Source: a bacterium
GTDB lineage: Bacteria > Sysuimicrobiota > Sysuimicrobiia > Sysuimicrobiales > Segetimicrobiaceae
DNA length: 64,000 bases
Direction: 5' to 3'
Assembly: GCA_035307765.1 (NCBI GenBank)
Contig: DATGHU010000044.1
Location: 186,001-250,000 of the forward strand
The notes beneath the pieces were generated by a model. It had not been told where the DNA came from and did no database searches. It saw only the letters and a program-made list of their open reading frames with translations. Positions 1-7,737 of this stretch are shown piece after piece. The translations under genes and the position numbers were made by a program. Every line of letters starts with the position of its first letter. Within the stretch, counting starts at the first letter, position 1.

Positions 1-365
1 GCCGCGTTGCTCTTGGACTTGACGAGCGTCCCGCCCCCGACCACCTTGAGGATGTGTGCGCGCGCTTCGGCGGCGGTGCGCGCGACCACGACCGTGCAGC
101 CGTTCCGCGTGAGCTGCTCGGTGGCGAGGCGGACGAGCTCGTCGAGGTGGTCGAGCGCTTCCATCTTAATGGCCCGAACACGATCCTGCAGGTCGGGATA
201 GCGGCGTCGCGCGGCGGCGAGACGCGGGCGGAGCCCGTCGAACACCAGACGTCGCGCCCGGTCGGCCGAATCGTCCGCCAGGCCTGCGGCGATGCGCTGG
301 CGGAGGGGGGGAAGTTTCACCGTCGCCCGGTGACGGTCGTCGCGATGGGGGTCACGGGAGGACAT
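1..365 (-). CDS. LutB-like LUD-domain iron-sulfur protein, N-terminal part
   Basis: The gene is cut by the window edge; 121 codons are visible from an ATG at 365. The product resembles the N-terminus of LutB/LUD-domain proteins, which take part in oxidising L-lactate together with LutA and LutC. Seen: a pattern in which an alternating charged helix (DRVRAIKMEALDHLDEL, about residues 53-69) is followed by a stretch ending GGGTLVKSKSNA just before the edge. The VKSKS segment is characteristic of the LUD fold. The iron-sulfur cysteines would lie outside the window. It is divergent from the DUF488 gene, with only 32 bases between the two start codons, so a shared promoter is likely. LutB versus another LUD-domain protein cannot be decided from this part. 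Confidence 0.7.
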   Translation of the reverse strand, partial: MSSRDPHRDDRHRATVKLPPLRQRIAAGLADDSADRARRLVFDGLRPRLAAARRRYPDLQDRVRAIKMEALDHLDELVRLATEQLTRNGCTVVVARTAAEARAHILKVVGGGTLVKSKSNA

Positions 366-397
366 TCCTGCCGCGGCCGGTAAATCCCTCCGCAGCG

Positions 398-1036
398 ATG
401 CAGCTGTACACGATCGGACATTCCACGCGCACCCTCGACGATCTCGTCGAAGCGCTGCGGAGTTTTGGGGTCCGGATGCTCGTCGATATCCGCACCGTGC
501 CTCGGTCGCGCCACACCCCGCAGTTCAACCGGGAGGAGCTGGCCCGGCGCCTGCCGCGCCGCGGCATCCGCTACCGGCACCTCCCCGGGCTCGGCGGCCT
601 CCGGAAGCCGCGTCCCGACTCCACGAACACCGCCTGGAGGAACGCCAGCTTCCGGGGATTCGCGGACTACATGCAGACCCCGGAGTACTCGACGGCGTTG
701 CAGGAGCTCCGCACCCTGGCCGAGGAGGCCGGGGCGACCGCGGTGATGTGCGCCGAAGCGGTCCCGTGGCGGTGCCATCGGTCGCTGGTCGCCGATGCCC
801 TCACCGCCGGGGGCGACACGGTCTTCCACATCATGGGCCCCGCGAAGGCACACCGGCACACCCTGACCCCCTGGGCGCGGGTCGAGGGGGGGCGGGTCGT
901 CTATCCGGGCGATCCCCCTGAGCGGCATCCCGGATCCCTCCCGCGTCCGTCACGGGCCCGGCCGGCGCGCGGGGGATCCCGGGGGGTGGCGGCGCGGGCG
1001 CCGCTTCCTTCTATAAAAAGAACGGCACGCCCATGA
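398..1036 (+). CDS. DUF488 family protein
   Basis: A 212-residue protein of the DUF488 family, which has no firmly established biochemical role. Seen: the family N-terminus TIGHSTR at residues 5-11, then LVDIRTVP and SRHTPQFNREEL, and near residue 127 the conserved CAEAVPWRCHRSLVADAL block with its Cys and His residues. The last 40 or so residues are Arg/Pro-rich and go beyond the usual domain end. The gene is divergent from the LutB-like gene. Its stop codon overlaps the next start in an ATGA arrangement, so the two are probably translated together. The family assignment is secure; the function is unknown. Confidence 0.85.
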   Translation: MQLYTIGHSTRTLDDLVEALRSFGVRMLVDIRTVPRSRHTPQFNREELARRLPRRGIRYRHLPGLGGLRKPRPDSTNTAWRNASFRGFADYMQTPEYSTALQELRTLAEEAGATAVMCAEAVPWRCHRSLVADALTAGGDTVFHIMGPAKAHRHTLTPWARVEGGRVVYPGDPPERHPGSLPRPSRARPARGGSRGVAARAPLPSIKRTARP

Positions 1037-1500
1037 CGCTTGAGGTCCGCCGGCAGGTCTTGACGTACGTCGAGCGCCACACCACCATGACCTTGGCCAC
1101 GGAGGGACCCGATGGGCCGTGGGCCGCGGCGCTATTCTACGTCAGCGACGGCTTCGATCTCTACTGGCTCTCCGATCCGCAGACGAGGCACTCGCAGAAC
1201 CTTGAGCGCACCCCCCGCGCGGCCGTCACCATCCAGGAAGATTATCGGGACTGGCGGACCATCCAGGGAGTTCAGATGGAAGGGCGTGCGGCACCGGTTG
1301 GGCCGCTGGCGGCGGCCGTCCGCCCGATGGACCTGTACGTGGCCAAGTACCCTTTTCTCGGCGATTGGCGGACCCCGCCGCCGGCCCTGGCGGGGGCGCT
1401 GGCCGCCGCCCGCGTATATCGGTTCACGCCGAGCCGGGTATTGTTCATCGACAACGCCAAGGGGCTGGGCCACCGCCAAGAAGTCGCGCCCGACAAGTAG
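1033..1500 (+). CDS. pyridoxamine 5'-phosphate oxidase-like flavin-binding protein
   Basis: A 155-residue protein with the split-barrel FMN-binding fold of the pyridoxamine-phosphate-oxidase-like superfamily. Seen: a short helix, then TMTLATEGPDGPWAAALFY, YWLSDPQTRHSQNL and RAAVTIQEDY, which follow the usual strand order and the SDPxTRHxxNL flavin-site motif of the general-stress-protein branch. Members bind FMN, F420 or heme and often reduce small molecules or act as sensors; the substrate here is unknown. It starts inside the DUF488 stop codon (ATGA), so the two genes form one translational unit. The following gene is convergent. Confidence 0.82.
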   Translation: MTLEVRRQVLTYVERHTTMTLATEGPDGPWAAALFYVSDGFDLYWLSDPQTRHSQNLERTPRAAVTIQEDYRDWRTIQGVQMEGRAAPVGPLAAAVRPMDLYVAKYPFLGDWRTPPPALAGALAAARVYRFTPSRVLFIDNAKGLGHRQEVAPDK

Positions 1501-1545
1501 ACCGGGGTCATTCGCGCCCGAGAGGCGCCGCTACGGGTTCCGTCC

Positions 1546-2244
1546 TCAGAGGAGCCCCTCGCGCCGCCCCTTGGCGACAAAGAATTCCCACGTCTTCTGC
1601 ATGATCCGGCGTTCCCAGAGGCTGGCGCCGACCCGCCGGGTCTCTTCCTCGGTGAACGCGCGGGGCGTTCCCAGGACCGACGCCCAGAGCTGTTTCTTGG
1701 CGTTCTCCTCCATCCAGATCGAGGTCGTGAAGCAGGTTTCGACGTCTTCGCCGACGACCACAGCGCCGTGCCCGCGCAGCAGGGCGGCGCGGCCCGACCC
1801 CAGCGTGCGCGCTAGCGCATCGGCCTGCTCGGGGGTGCGGATCAGGTCGGGGTCGTCGTACACCGGCAGGCCCTCTCGGGGGAAGACGGCACCGAGGATG
1901 AAGACGGGCACGAGCGGCCGTCCGGCGATGGAGAAGACCGTGGCCCATTGGGGGTGCAGGTGCGCGACCGCCCGGACGTCCGGGCGCGCGGCGTAGATGC
2001 GGGTGTGGATCGGGACCTCGGTCGGCGCGTCGCCTTCGCCGGGGAGCGGCCGTCCCTGGAGGTCCACGGTGACGATATCCGCCGCGCTGACCGCGCTCCG
2101 GCCGGCCTGCCGGGCGTTGATCAACACGCGCTCCGTCCCCGGCAGACGGGCGCTCATGTGCCCGTGGAAATCCATCAACCCCTCGCCAACCAGAAGGCGA
2201 ATGGCGGAAGCGAGGAGGGATTTCAGGGCGCCGGCGTCGGACAC
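1546..2244 (-). CDS. class II aldolase/adducin family protein
   Basis: A 232-residue protein of the class II (zinc-dependent) aldolase/adducin family, related to L-fuculose-phosphate and ribulose-phosphate 4-epimerase enzymes. Seen: DFHGHMSARLPG near residue 25, the metal site AHLHP near 94-98, and LRGHGAVVVG near 157 carrying a further His ligand. It starts at GTG 2244, one base after the stop of the UbiD gene, so it is the last gene of the GntR-led operon and is probably coupled to UbiD. Family members cleave or decarboxylate hydroxy acids; with a decarboxylase and CoA transferases upstream, a role in degrading a hydroxylated acid is an inference. The substrate is unknown. Confidence 0.85.
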   Translation of the reverse strand: MSDAGALKSLLASAIRLLVGEGLMDFHGHMSARLPGTERVLINARQAGRSAVSAADIVTVDLQGRPLPGEGDAPTEVPIHTRIYAARPDVRAVAHLHPQWATVFSIAGRPLVPVFILGAVFPREGLPVYDDPDLIRTPEQADALARTLGSGRAALLRGHGAVVVGEDVETCFTTSIWMEENAKKQLWASVLGTPRAFTEEETRRVGASLWERRIMQKTWEFFVAKGRREGLL

Positions 2245-2245
2245 G

Positions 2246-3808
2246 CTAGCGGCCGCTCCGCGCCAGCACCTCCGCCCAGCCGCGCAGGAGCGATTGCCCC
2301 TTGACGATCTGCTCCGCGCTGAAGAACTTCTCGAGCCCTACCCGCTGGATCGGGTACACCGGGCGCTGGAAATCCTTGTCGTACCCAAATGGGACGGTGG
2401 CGTCGATCCCCATGCCGCCCTCGAAGCGGGTGTTCATCGCCGTCCACTGCCGGTCCCCCGCCGTGAGGCGCTCCTCGGGGATGAAGGTCTGCCCCGCGCC
2501 GCCGGGAACCGGATTGAGGATGTCCGTCCGCGGGTTCACGCGGGTGGTCAGACACCAGATGATCTCGTCCATGTTGTAGATATCGACGTCATCATCGACG
2601 ACGATCGCGAGGCGCATCCCCTGACTGCACGCCATGGCCGCGACGAGGAAGTTGCGGACCATGCCGTCATCGGTCTTGAGCCGCTTCTTGACCTGGATGA
2701 TGCAGCCGCCCCAATCGGTCATCGGGTAGGGGATGTTCACGTCCTGGACGATGCCGGGCTGGAGCCGTTCGCAGAGTTCGAAGATCGCCGACTCGCGCAC
2801 GGTGGTATCGATATTGTGACAGTCGAGCATGTGGACGCCGAGCAGGTAGAAGATCGGCTTGGTGGCGCGGCGGCGCATCGTAATGCCGGTGACGTGAAAC
2901 GTCGGCGCGCGGTACGCCTTGCCCATGTAGCCGGCCCATTCCGGATGGAACGGGAACCGTCCCTGCTTATCGGCCGCCTCGGCCTCCGCCGTTTCGTAGC
3001 GCTTGTCGCGCGGATGGAGGTGGCCTTCCAGCACCAGTTCGCAGTCGGCCACCGCCCAGGCGTCGACCGTCCGGGCCTTGACGATCCGGATGGGGAACCC
3101 CTGCACCGCACCGGCCGCGCCCAACTCGTCGCCGCCGCGGGGGAGGATCACGTAGTCGAAGCCGCCCCCGGCGATGAGGGTGGCCGCCGGTGGGAGGCCG
3201 AAGCACATCGTCAGCGGGATGGGCGTGTCGTCGTGATAGTGCTCGGTGATGACCTGCCACATATGCGAGCCGGGTGCCGACTGGAACGTGCAGATGTTTC
3301 CCCAGCGGGCGTTCATGCGGTTGTAGCCGATGTGGCTGCCCCCGTGGAAGTAGGGCCCGACGACGACGCTGTTGCCGCTGCCGATCGTTCGCTCCGATTC
3401 GAGCTCCGTGTGCCGGATCGCGACGACGTGGTTGTTGACCTCGAGGTGGTCGGTCAGGACGTCCTCCTGGCAGGGAGCCTGATCCTGCGGCACTTCCACG
3501 GGGGGCAGCGGATGGGTCAGCGCGTGGGCCAGCTTGCGCGTCCGTGCGACCGGCGTCTCCCAGCCAAACATTCGGTCGATGATGCCCATGTTGGCGAACA
3601 GATTGGTGACCGCCCGGGCGTGGGGGTAGCCTTTGACGTTCTTGAACAACAGCGGGTAGCTCCCGTCCAGCTGCTTCTGCACGCCGGTGACCTCGAGGTC
3701 CGGGTCCACCGGTACGTCCGTCTCCAAGAGCAGCCCTTCGTGCCTGAGCCACTCCAGCGTGCCGCGAAGCGATTGGATGCCGCGCTCGACCTTCACCGGG
3801 GCTGCCAT
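2246..3808 (-). CDS. UbiD family protein, divergent active site
   Basis: A 520-residue UbiD-fold protein. Family members are prenylated-FMN-dependent (de)carboxylases acting on aromatic or unsaturated acids. The start chosen is ATG 3808, with GGGAGGA eight bases upstream; an earlier in-frame codon at 3847 lacks such a site. The fold is recognisable from CELVLEGHLHP and FPFHPEWAGYM, which line up with the other two UbiD proteins in this window. Of the usual Arg-Glu-Glu active-site set, only the last Glu (E290) is kept: the Arg slot holds Gln (Q176) and the first Glu slot holds Phe (F285). It lies between a CoA transferase (44-base gap) and the aldolase (1-base gap). It may act on a different substrate class or by a modified mechanism. 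Confidence 0.88.
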   Translation of the reverse strand: MAAPVKVERGIQSLRGTLEWLRHEGLLLETDVPVDPDLEVTGVQKQLDGSYPLLFKNVKGYPHARAVTNLFANMGIIDRMFGWETPVARTRKLAHALTHPLPPVEVPQDQAPCQEDVLTDHLEVNNHVVAIRHTELESERTIGSGNSVVVGPYFHGGSHIGYNRMNARWGNICTFQSAPGSHMWQVITEHYHDDTPIPLTMCFGLPPAATLIAGGGFDYVILPRGGDELGAAGAVQGFPIRIVKARTVDAWAVADCELVLEGHLHPRDKRYETAEAEAADKQGRFPFHPEWAGYMGKAYRAPTFHVTGITMRRRATKPIFYLLGVHMLDCHNIDTTVRESAIFELCERLQPGIVQDVNIPYPMTDWGGCIIQVKKRLKTDDGMVRNFLVAAMACSQGMRLAIVVDDDVDIYNMDEIIWCLTTRVNPRTDILNPVPGGAGQTFIPEERLTAGDRQWTAMNTRFEGGMGIDATVPFGYDKDFQRPVYPIQRVGLEKFFSAEQIVKGQSLLRGWAEVLARSGR

Positions 3809-3852
3809 CGATGTCCTCCCGTGATCCGTTTTGTCATTTCGCCACACCCACG

Positions 3853-5094
3853 TTACTCGATCACGCCGTCCTCGATCAGCCGTTCAATCTCCGCACGAGC
3901 GAGGCCCAGCATCTCGCCGTAGACCCGATCGTTGTGCTCGCCGAGGAGCGGGCTCCGGCTCAGCTCCGCCGGCGTCTCGGAGAGGATGAACGGGGGCGCC
4001 TCGTAGTGGAACTTCTCCAACTCGGGATGGGGGAGCTCCTGCCAGACCCGGCGGTGCGCCAGCTGGGGGTCGGCGAAGAGGTCGGACAGCAGGCTGACGA
4101 TGCCGGCGCCGACCCCAACGGCCTGCAGCCGCTCCATGACCTCGTGCCGCCCGAACTGGCGCGTCCATCCGCCGATCAGCGCATCGAGCTCGTCCTCGTG
4201 TGCCTTGCGCGCGGCGAGGGTGGCGAACCGCGGGTCGTCCCCCCATTCGGGGTGGCCGGCCGCACGGCACAGCGCCCGCCACTCCTCCTCGCTGCACACG
4301 GCGATGACGCACCAGCGGTCCTCTCCGCGGCAGGGATAGGCGCCGTGCGGCGCGGCGTGCGGACTGCGGTTTCCCTGGCGGGTCATGACGCGGCCCGCGG
4401 CCTCGTACTCGAGCAGGGCGGGGGCAACGAACTGCAGTCCCGTCTCGTACTGTGAAAGGTCGATGTGCTGTCCCGACCCGGTGCGTCGCCGATGGTCTAG
4501 GGCCGCCATCACCGCGATCAGCCCAAAGCCCACCGCGATGAAATCGATGTAGGGGCCGAACAGCAGCATCGGCTCGCCGTGGGGCTCGCCGGCCAGATAG
4601 GTAAACCCGCTTTGGGACGTCAGCTGCGAGCCGAACCCCCGCTGGCTCGACTTCGGGCCGGTCTGGCCCATGTTGCACGAGCTCAGGTAGACGATCGATG
4701 GGTTGATCTCACGTACGGCCTCGTATCCCAGCCCATTCCGCTCCATGACCCCCGGCACGAAGTTATCGATCAGGACGTCGGCCCAGGCGGCGAGGCGCCG
4801 GCCGAGCGCCACCCCCTCGGGGTGCTTCAGGTTCAACGTGATGCCGAGCTTGTTGTTGTTGAACAACGCAAACGAGCCGGTTCGGTTCAGCCCCGGGATG
4901 TTGTCTTTGTAGGGTGGGTAGTGGACGCGGAAGCCGTCGGGGTGCGACCGCGATTCGACGCGGACGACCGTGGCCCCGTGCTCGCCCATGTGCTTGCCGA
5001 CCATCGGGCCGGCCGCGAACACGGCGAACTCCACGATCTTGATCCCGGAAAGCGCTTGAGGATGCGCCGGCAGCGCGGACGGTTCCCGGCTCAT
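3853..5094 (-). CDS. class III CoA transferase (CaiB/BaiF), Asp-containing partner
   Basis: A 413-residue class III CoA transferase, an enzyme that moves CoA between carboxylic acids. Seen: an N-terminal Rossmann-like part with VEFAVFAAGPMVGKHMGEHGA, the DNFVPGVMER region, and the helix YIDFIAVG followed by RRRTGSGQHIDLS. Asp184 sits in the position of the catalytic Asp. The ATG at 5094 is chosen because it overlaps the TGA of a 25-codon open frame (ATGA); a GTG at 5127 would add 11 residues. The upstream neighbour is a second CoA transferase lacking this Asp, and UbiD follows downstream. The pair may work as a heteromer, as described for benzylsuccinate CoA-transferase. The acid substrate is unknown. 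Confidence 0.87.
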   Translation of the reverse strand: MSREPSALPAHPQALSGIKIVEFAVFAAGPMVGKHMGEHGATVVRVESRSHPDGFRVHYPPYKDNIPGLNRTGSFALFNNNKLGITLNLKHPEGVALGRRLAAWADVLIDNFVPGVMERNGLGYEAVREINPSIVYLSSCNMGQTGPKSSQRGFGSQLTSQSGFTYLAGEPHGEPMLLFGPYIDFIAVGFGLIAVMAALDHRRRTGSGQHIDLSQYETGLQFVAPALLEYEAAGRVMTRQGNRSPHAAPHGAYPCRGEDRWCVIAVCSEEEWRALCRAAGHPEWGDDPRFATLAARKAHEDELDALIGGWTRQFGRHEVMERLQAVGVGAGIVSLLSDLFADPQLAHRRVWQELPHPELEKFHYEAPPFILSETPAELSRSPLLGEHNDRVYGEMLGLARAEIERLIEDGVIE

Positions 5095-5168
5095 GCGGTG
5101 CCCCACGCCCGCGGGAAAAACGCCCACGGCCGGCCGGCGTCCTTCGTCAGATCGCGGCGAGGGGTCAT
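5091..5168 (-). CDS. possible 25-residue coupling open frame
   Basis: A short frame whose ATG overlaps the stop of the upstream CoA transferase (TAATG at 5166-5170) and whose TGA overlaps the ATG of the downstream one (ATGA at 5091-5094). The product would be Arg/Pro/Trp-rich and matches nothing I recognise. The double overlap suggests either a translated link that passes ribosomes between the two CoA transferase genes, or chance in GC-rich DNA. Low confidence that it is a real gene. Confidence 0.22.
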   Translation of the reverse strand: MTPRRDLTKDAGRPWAFFPRAWGTA

Positions 5169-6454
5169 TAGAGGATCTTCTCGCGCCCGAGGGCGTCGAG
5201 GTCGTGCCGGGAGAGGCCCAACTCGGCGCCGTACACTTCGGCGTTGTGCTCCCCGATCCTCGGGGCGCGCCGGGTGATACCGCACCGCGCGGCCGAGAAC
5301 TTGGCGAACGGCCCGGGGTACGTCACGGTCGCGTCCAGTTCCGGATGATCCACCGATTGCCAGAACCCCCGCGCCGCGAGCTGCGGGTCGTCGCGGATGT
5401 CCCGGGCGCTGGCGACCGGATACCCGAGGATGCTGCGTTTGACCGACTCGCGCGCAAACTCGGCCTTGGTGCGCTTCGCCAGGAACGCGACGAAGGGCTC
5501 TTCCAGTCGGTCGATCTCTTCCTGGGTGCTCACGGCGATATTGAACGTCCCCCAGTCCATGCGCGCGAGCCAGTCCGGGGCCTCGCCGCACTCCGCCATC
5601 CACCGCACCATCGCCTCGTTGGAGCGCCGCCCGGCCTCCCCCCCGTAGAAGATGAAGTTGATGTGGCCGTCCTGGCACCGGTAGATCGCCCGCATGCGGG
5701 CCCCTGTGGTGCTGCGGCCGACGATGCTGCTCCCGCCGCGGTGGAGGTCCTGCCGCAGCAGGCTCCAGTAGGCCGGGGCGTTCGCCAGGGCCCAGAGGAG
5801 GCTGTCCCGCGTTGCGACGTCGACGTGCTGGCCGCGGCCGGTCACCCGACGGTAGTGGTGCGCGATGAGCGAGCCGGCCGCCGCGTGCATTCCCGTCCAC
5901 ATCGCCGCCTGGGGGAGCGAGACTCGGAGCGGCGGGCGCCCCGGCGCTCCGACGAGTGCCATCAACCCGCTCATGGCCATCGCGATGAGGTCCGACCCTC
6001 GGTGGTGGGCATAGGGGCCGCTCTGGCCGAAGGGCGTGATCGACGTGAAGACGAGCCCGGGGTTGATGTTGTGCAACGCGCGGTAGCCGAGACCCCGGGC
6101 GTCCAGATGGCCGGGGGGGAAAGACTCGATGAGGAAATCCGCTCGCCGCGCCAGTCCGCGCAGCAGCTCCTGCCCCCGGACGGTCTCGAGGGCCAGGGTG
6201 ATGCCGCGCTTGTTGGCGTTGTAGGCGAACCAGGCGAGGTTCTGCTCCGGATCCGGGTCGCGGAAAAACGGGCCCTGCTGCCGCCCCGGGTCTCCGCCCG
6301 GGGGCTCGATCTTGACGACGTCCGCCCCCAGGTCGCCCAGGATCCGGCCGCACAGCCAGCCGTCGCGGTCGGTCAGGTCCAAGACGCGATAGGGCGCCAG
6401 GACCCCGGCGTGGGGCGGCCGCCCGCCGGCTACCGGCCGGTCTGCGACGGCCAC
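5168..6454 (-). CDS. class III CoA transferase (CaiB/BaiF), subunit lacking catalytic Asp
   Basis: A 428-residue class III CoA transferase paralogue. Seen: VLDLTDRDGWLCGRILGDLG, then ADVVKIEPPGGDPGR, IESFPPGHLDARGLGY, and RRVTGRGQHVDVA near residue 200. Counting back from the TGRGQ turn, the catalytic Asp position is occupied by Ala184 within LPQAAMWTGM. This suggests a non-catalytic or substrate-binding subunit, or a branch with altered chemistry. It starts at GTG 6454, 25 bases inside the end of the GntR gene, and its stop overlaps the short coupling frame. It probably forms a complex with the Asp-containing transferase encoded next. Confidence 0.86.
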   Translation of the reverse strand: MAVADRPVAGGRPPHAGVLAPYRVLDLTDRDGWLCGRILGDLGADVVKIEPPGGDPGRQQGPFFRDPDPEQNLAWFAYNANKRGITLALETVRGQELLRGLARRADFLIESFPPGHLDARGLGYRALHNINPGLVFTSITPFGQSGPYAHHRGSDLIAMAMSGLMALVGAPGRPPLRVSLPQAAMWTGMHAAAGSLIAHHYRRVTGRGQHVDVATRDSLLWALANAPAYWSLLRQDLHRGGSSIVGRSTTGARMRAIYRCQDGHINFIFYGGEAGRRSNEAMVRWMAECGEAPDWLARMDWGTFNIAVSTQEEIDRLEEPFVAFLAKRTKAEFARESVKRSILGYPVASARDIRDDPQLAARGFWQSVDHPELDATVTYPGPFAKFSAARCGITRRAPRIGEHNAEVYGAELGLSRHDLDALGREKIL

Positions 6455-7185
6455 GTTGCGTACGCGCCCTTGAGCGCGCTCGTCCCGCCGACGCGCTCGG
6501 CGAAGTAGGTGAGGTGCTTGTGCATCAGCCGCCGGGCGCGCTGCGCGTCGCGGGCCTTGATCGCCTGTAAGATGCTTTGGTGGTCGGCGATCGCCCGCCC
6601 GGCCATCGCCGCGGCCGGCAGGTGAGCCAGGGCCTCGTAGAACGGGGTCCGGAACGAGTTGACCGTGAAGCGGAGGACCTGGTTCTTGGCTGCGTCCGCG
6701 AGCGCGATGTGAAAGGCGACACTGTGGGGCATGAAGCGGGGATCTCCCGCCTCGCGCCCGGCGCGGGCGTCCTCGATGGCCTGCCCCATCGCGGCGATGT
6801 CCGCCGCCGTGGCCCGCTTGGCGGCCAGCGCGGCGACGTACGGCTCCACGGCCAGCCGGGCCTCGGTCAATTCCACGATGGTGATCTGTTGAAGGCGGAG
6901 CAAGGTCGTCAGCGATTCGCTGACCCGCTGGGCGGTCGGCTTGGCGACGAAGGCGCCGCCGCGCGCCCCGACCTTGATCTCGATCAGCCCCTCGGATTCC
7001 AGCACGCGGAGCGCGTCGCGGACCGTGATGCGGCTCAGGGCGAACTGCTCGGCGAGATCCTTTTCCGAAGGGAGTTGATCCCCGGCGGCGAGCTGGCCGG
7101 CGAAGATGCGCGTCTTGATCTGCTGGACAATCTCGGCCGAGGCGCGGGCGAGGCGGACGGGGTGGAAGGTCTTCGCGGTCTCCAC
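6430..7185 (-). CDS. GntR family transcriptional regulator, FCD (FadR) type
   Basis: A 251-residue regulator. The N-terminal winged helix-turn-helix (about residues 15-80) contains LPSEKDLAEQFALSRITVRD and ends ESEGLIEIKVGARGG. The C-terminal helical FCD ligand domain has His residues in FHIALA, DHQSILQAI and MHKHL, typical of its metal/organic-acid site. FCD regulators usually sense small carboxylic acids and often control the operon they sit in. It is the first gene of the CoA transferase/UbiD/aldolase operon and overlaps the next start by 25 bases. An AT-rich palindrome 32 bases upstream is its likely operator. Confidence 0.9.
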   Translation of the reverse strand: METAKTFHPVRLARASAEIVQQIKTRIFAGQLAAGDQLPSEKDLAEQFALSRITVRDALRVLESEGLIEIKVGARGGAFVAKPTAQRVSESLTTLLRLQQITIVELTEARLAVEPYVAALAAKRATAADIAAMGQAIEDARAGREAGDPRFMPHSVAFHIALADAAKNQVLRFTVNSFRTPFYEALAHLPAAAMAGRAIADHQSILQAIKARDAQRARRLMHKHLTYFAERVGGTSALKGAYATWPSQTGR

Positions 7186-7216
7186 GGCGGCGGGTTCCGG
7201 GCTCCTGTGCTCAAAT

Positions 7217-7233
7217 TATATAATGATTATATA
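7217..7233. promoter_or_regulatory. AT-rich palindrome upstream of the GntR gene, likely operator
   Basis: TATATAAT-G-ATTATATA: two perfect 8-base arms around one central base, embedded in a 25-base AT-only stretch apart from the centre. It stands out strongly from the GC-rich surroundings. It lies 32 bases upstream of the GntR start and about 140 bases upstream of the divergent DUF4242 gene. The symmetry and place fit an operator, possibly overlapping a promoter -10 element. Operator function is inference. Confidence 0.6.
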
Positions 7234-7371
7234 TTTACTCCGCCGGCTGTCAAGGGTGCCGTCCGCCACGCCAGGGGGGGAAAATCCCCGGCGCGGGGAA
7301 CTCCTCCCCGCGGGTTCCGTGGTGCCCGCAGGGTTCTTCACTCGAATATCGAGCGATAAGGGGGAGCGATC

Positions 7372-7647
7372 ATGCCGAAGTACGTGATCGAGCGCGATGT
7401 TCCCGGAGCGGGCAAGCTATCGCCTCAAGAACTTCGGGCCATCTCGCAAAAATCGTGTGGGGTGCTGAACCGGATGGGCCCGCAGATCCAGTGGGTGCAC
7501 AGCTACGTCACCGACGACAAGATCTACTGCGTGTATGTCGCTCCCAACGAAGACATGGTGCGCGAGCACGCACGGCAGGGTGGGTTTCCCGCCAATCGGG
7601 TCGCTGCGGTGAAGGCCGTCATTGACCCCACGACCTCAGAGCCCTAG
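7372..7647 (+). CDS. DUF4242 domain small protein
   Basis: A 91-residue protein matching DUF4242, a small ferredoxin-like-fold domain; one characterised relative (SCO4226) binds nickel. Seen: MPKYVIERDVPGAGKLS, ISQKSCGVLNRMGPQIQW, VTDDKIYCVYVAPNE and HARQGGFPANRV, all family blocks in order. GGGGGAGCG is placed seven to eight bases before the ATG. It is divergent from the GntR gene across 186 bases that hold the AT-rich palindrome and a short hairpin (arms 7292-7298 and 7306-7312). The function is unknown; a nickel link could relate to the nickel/cobalt permease at 12134, but this is speculative. Confidence 0.85.
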   Translation: MPKYVIERDVPGAGKLSPQELRAISQKSCGVLNRMGPQIQWVHSYVTDDKIYCVYVAPNEDMVREHARQGGFPANRVAAVKAVIDPTTSEP

Positions 7648-7737
7648 CGCTTCTTGGGCCGTCCACGTCGACGGCTGAGGCCGACCCGGCGTCGGGAGCG
7701 GTCGGGGCGCAGGGATGCCCCGACCCCCGCCTGGGGG

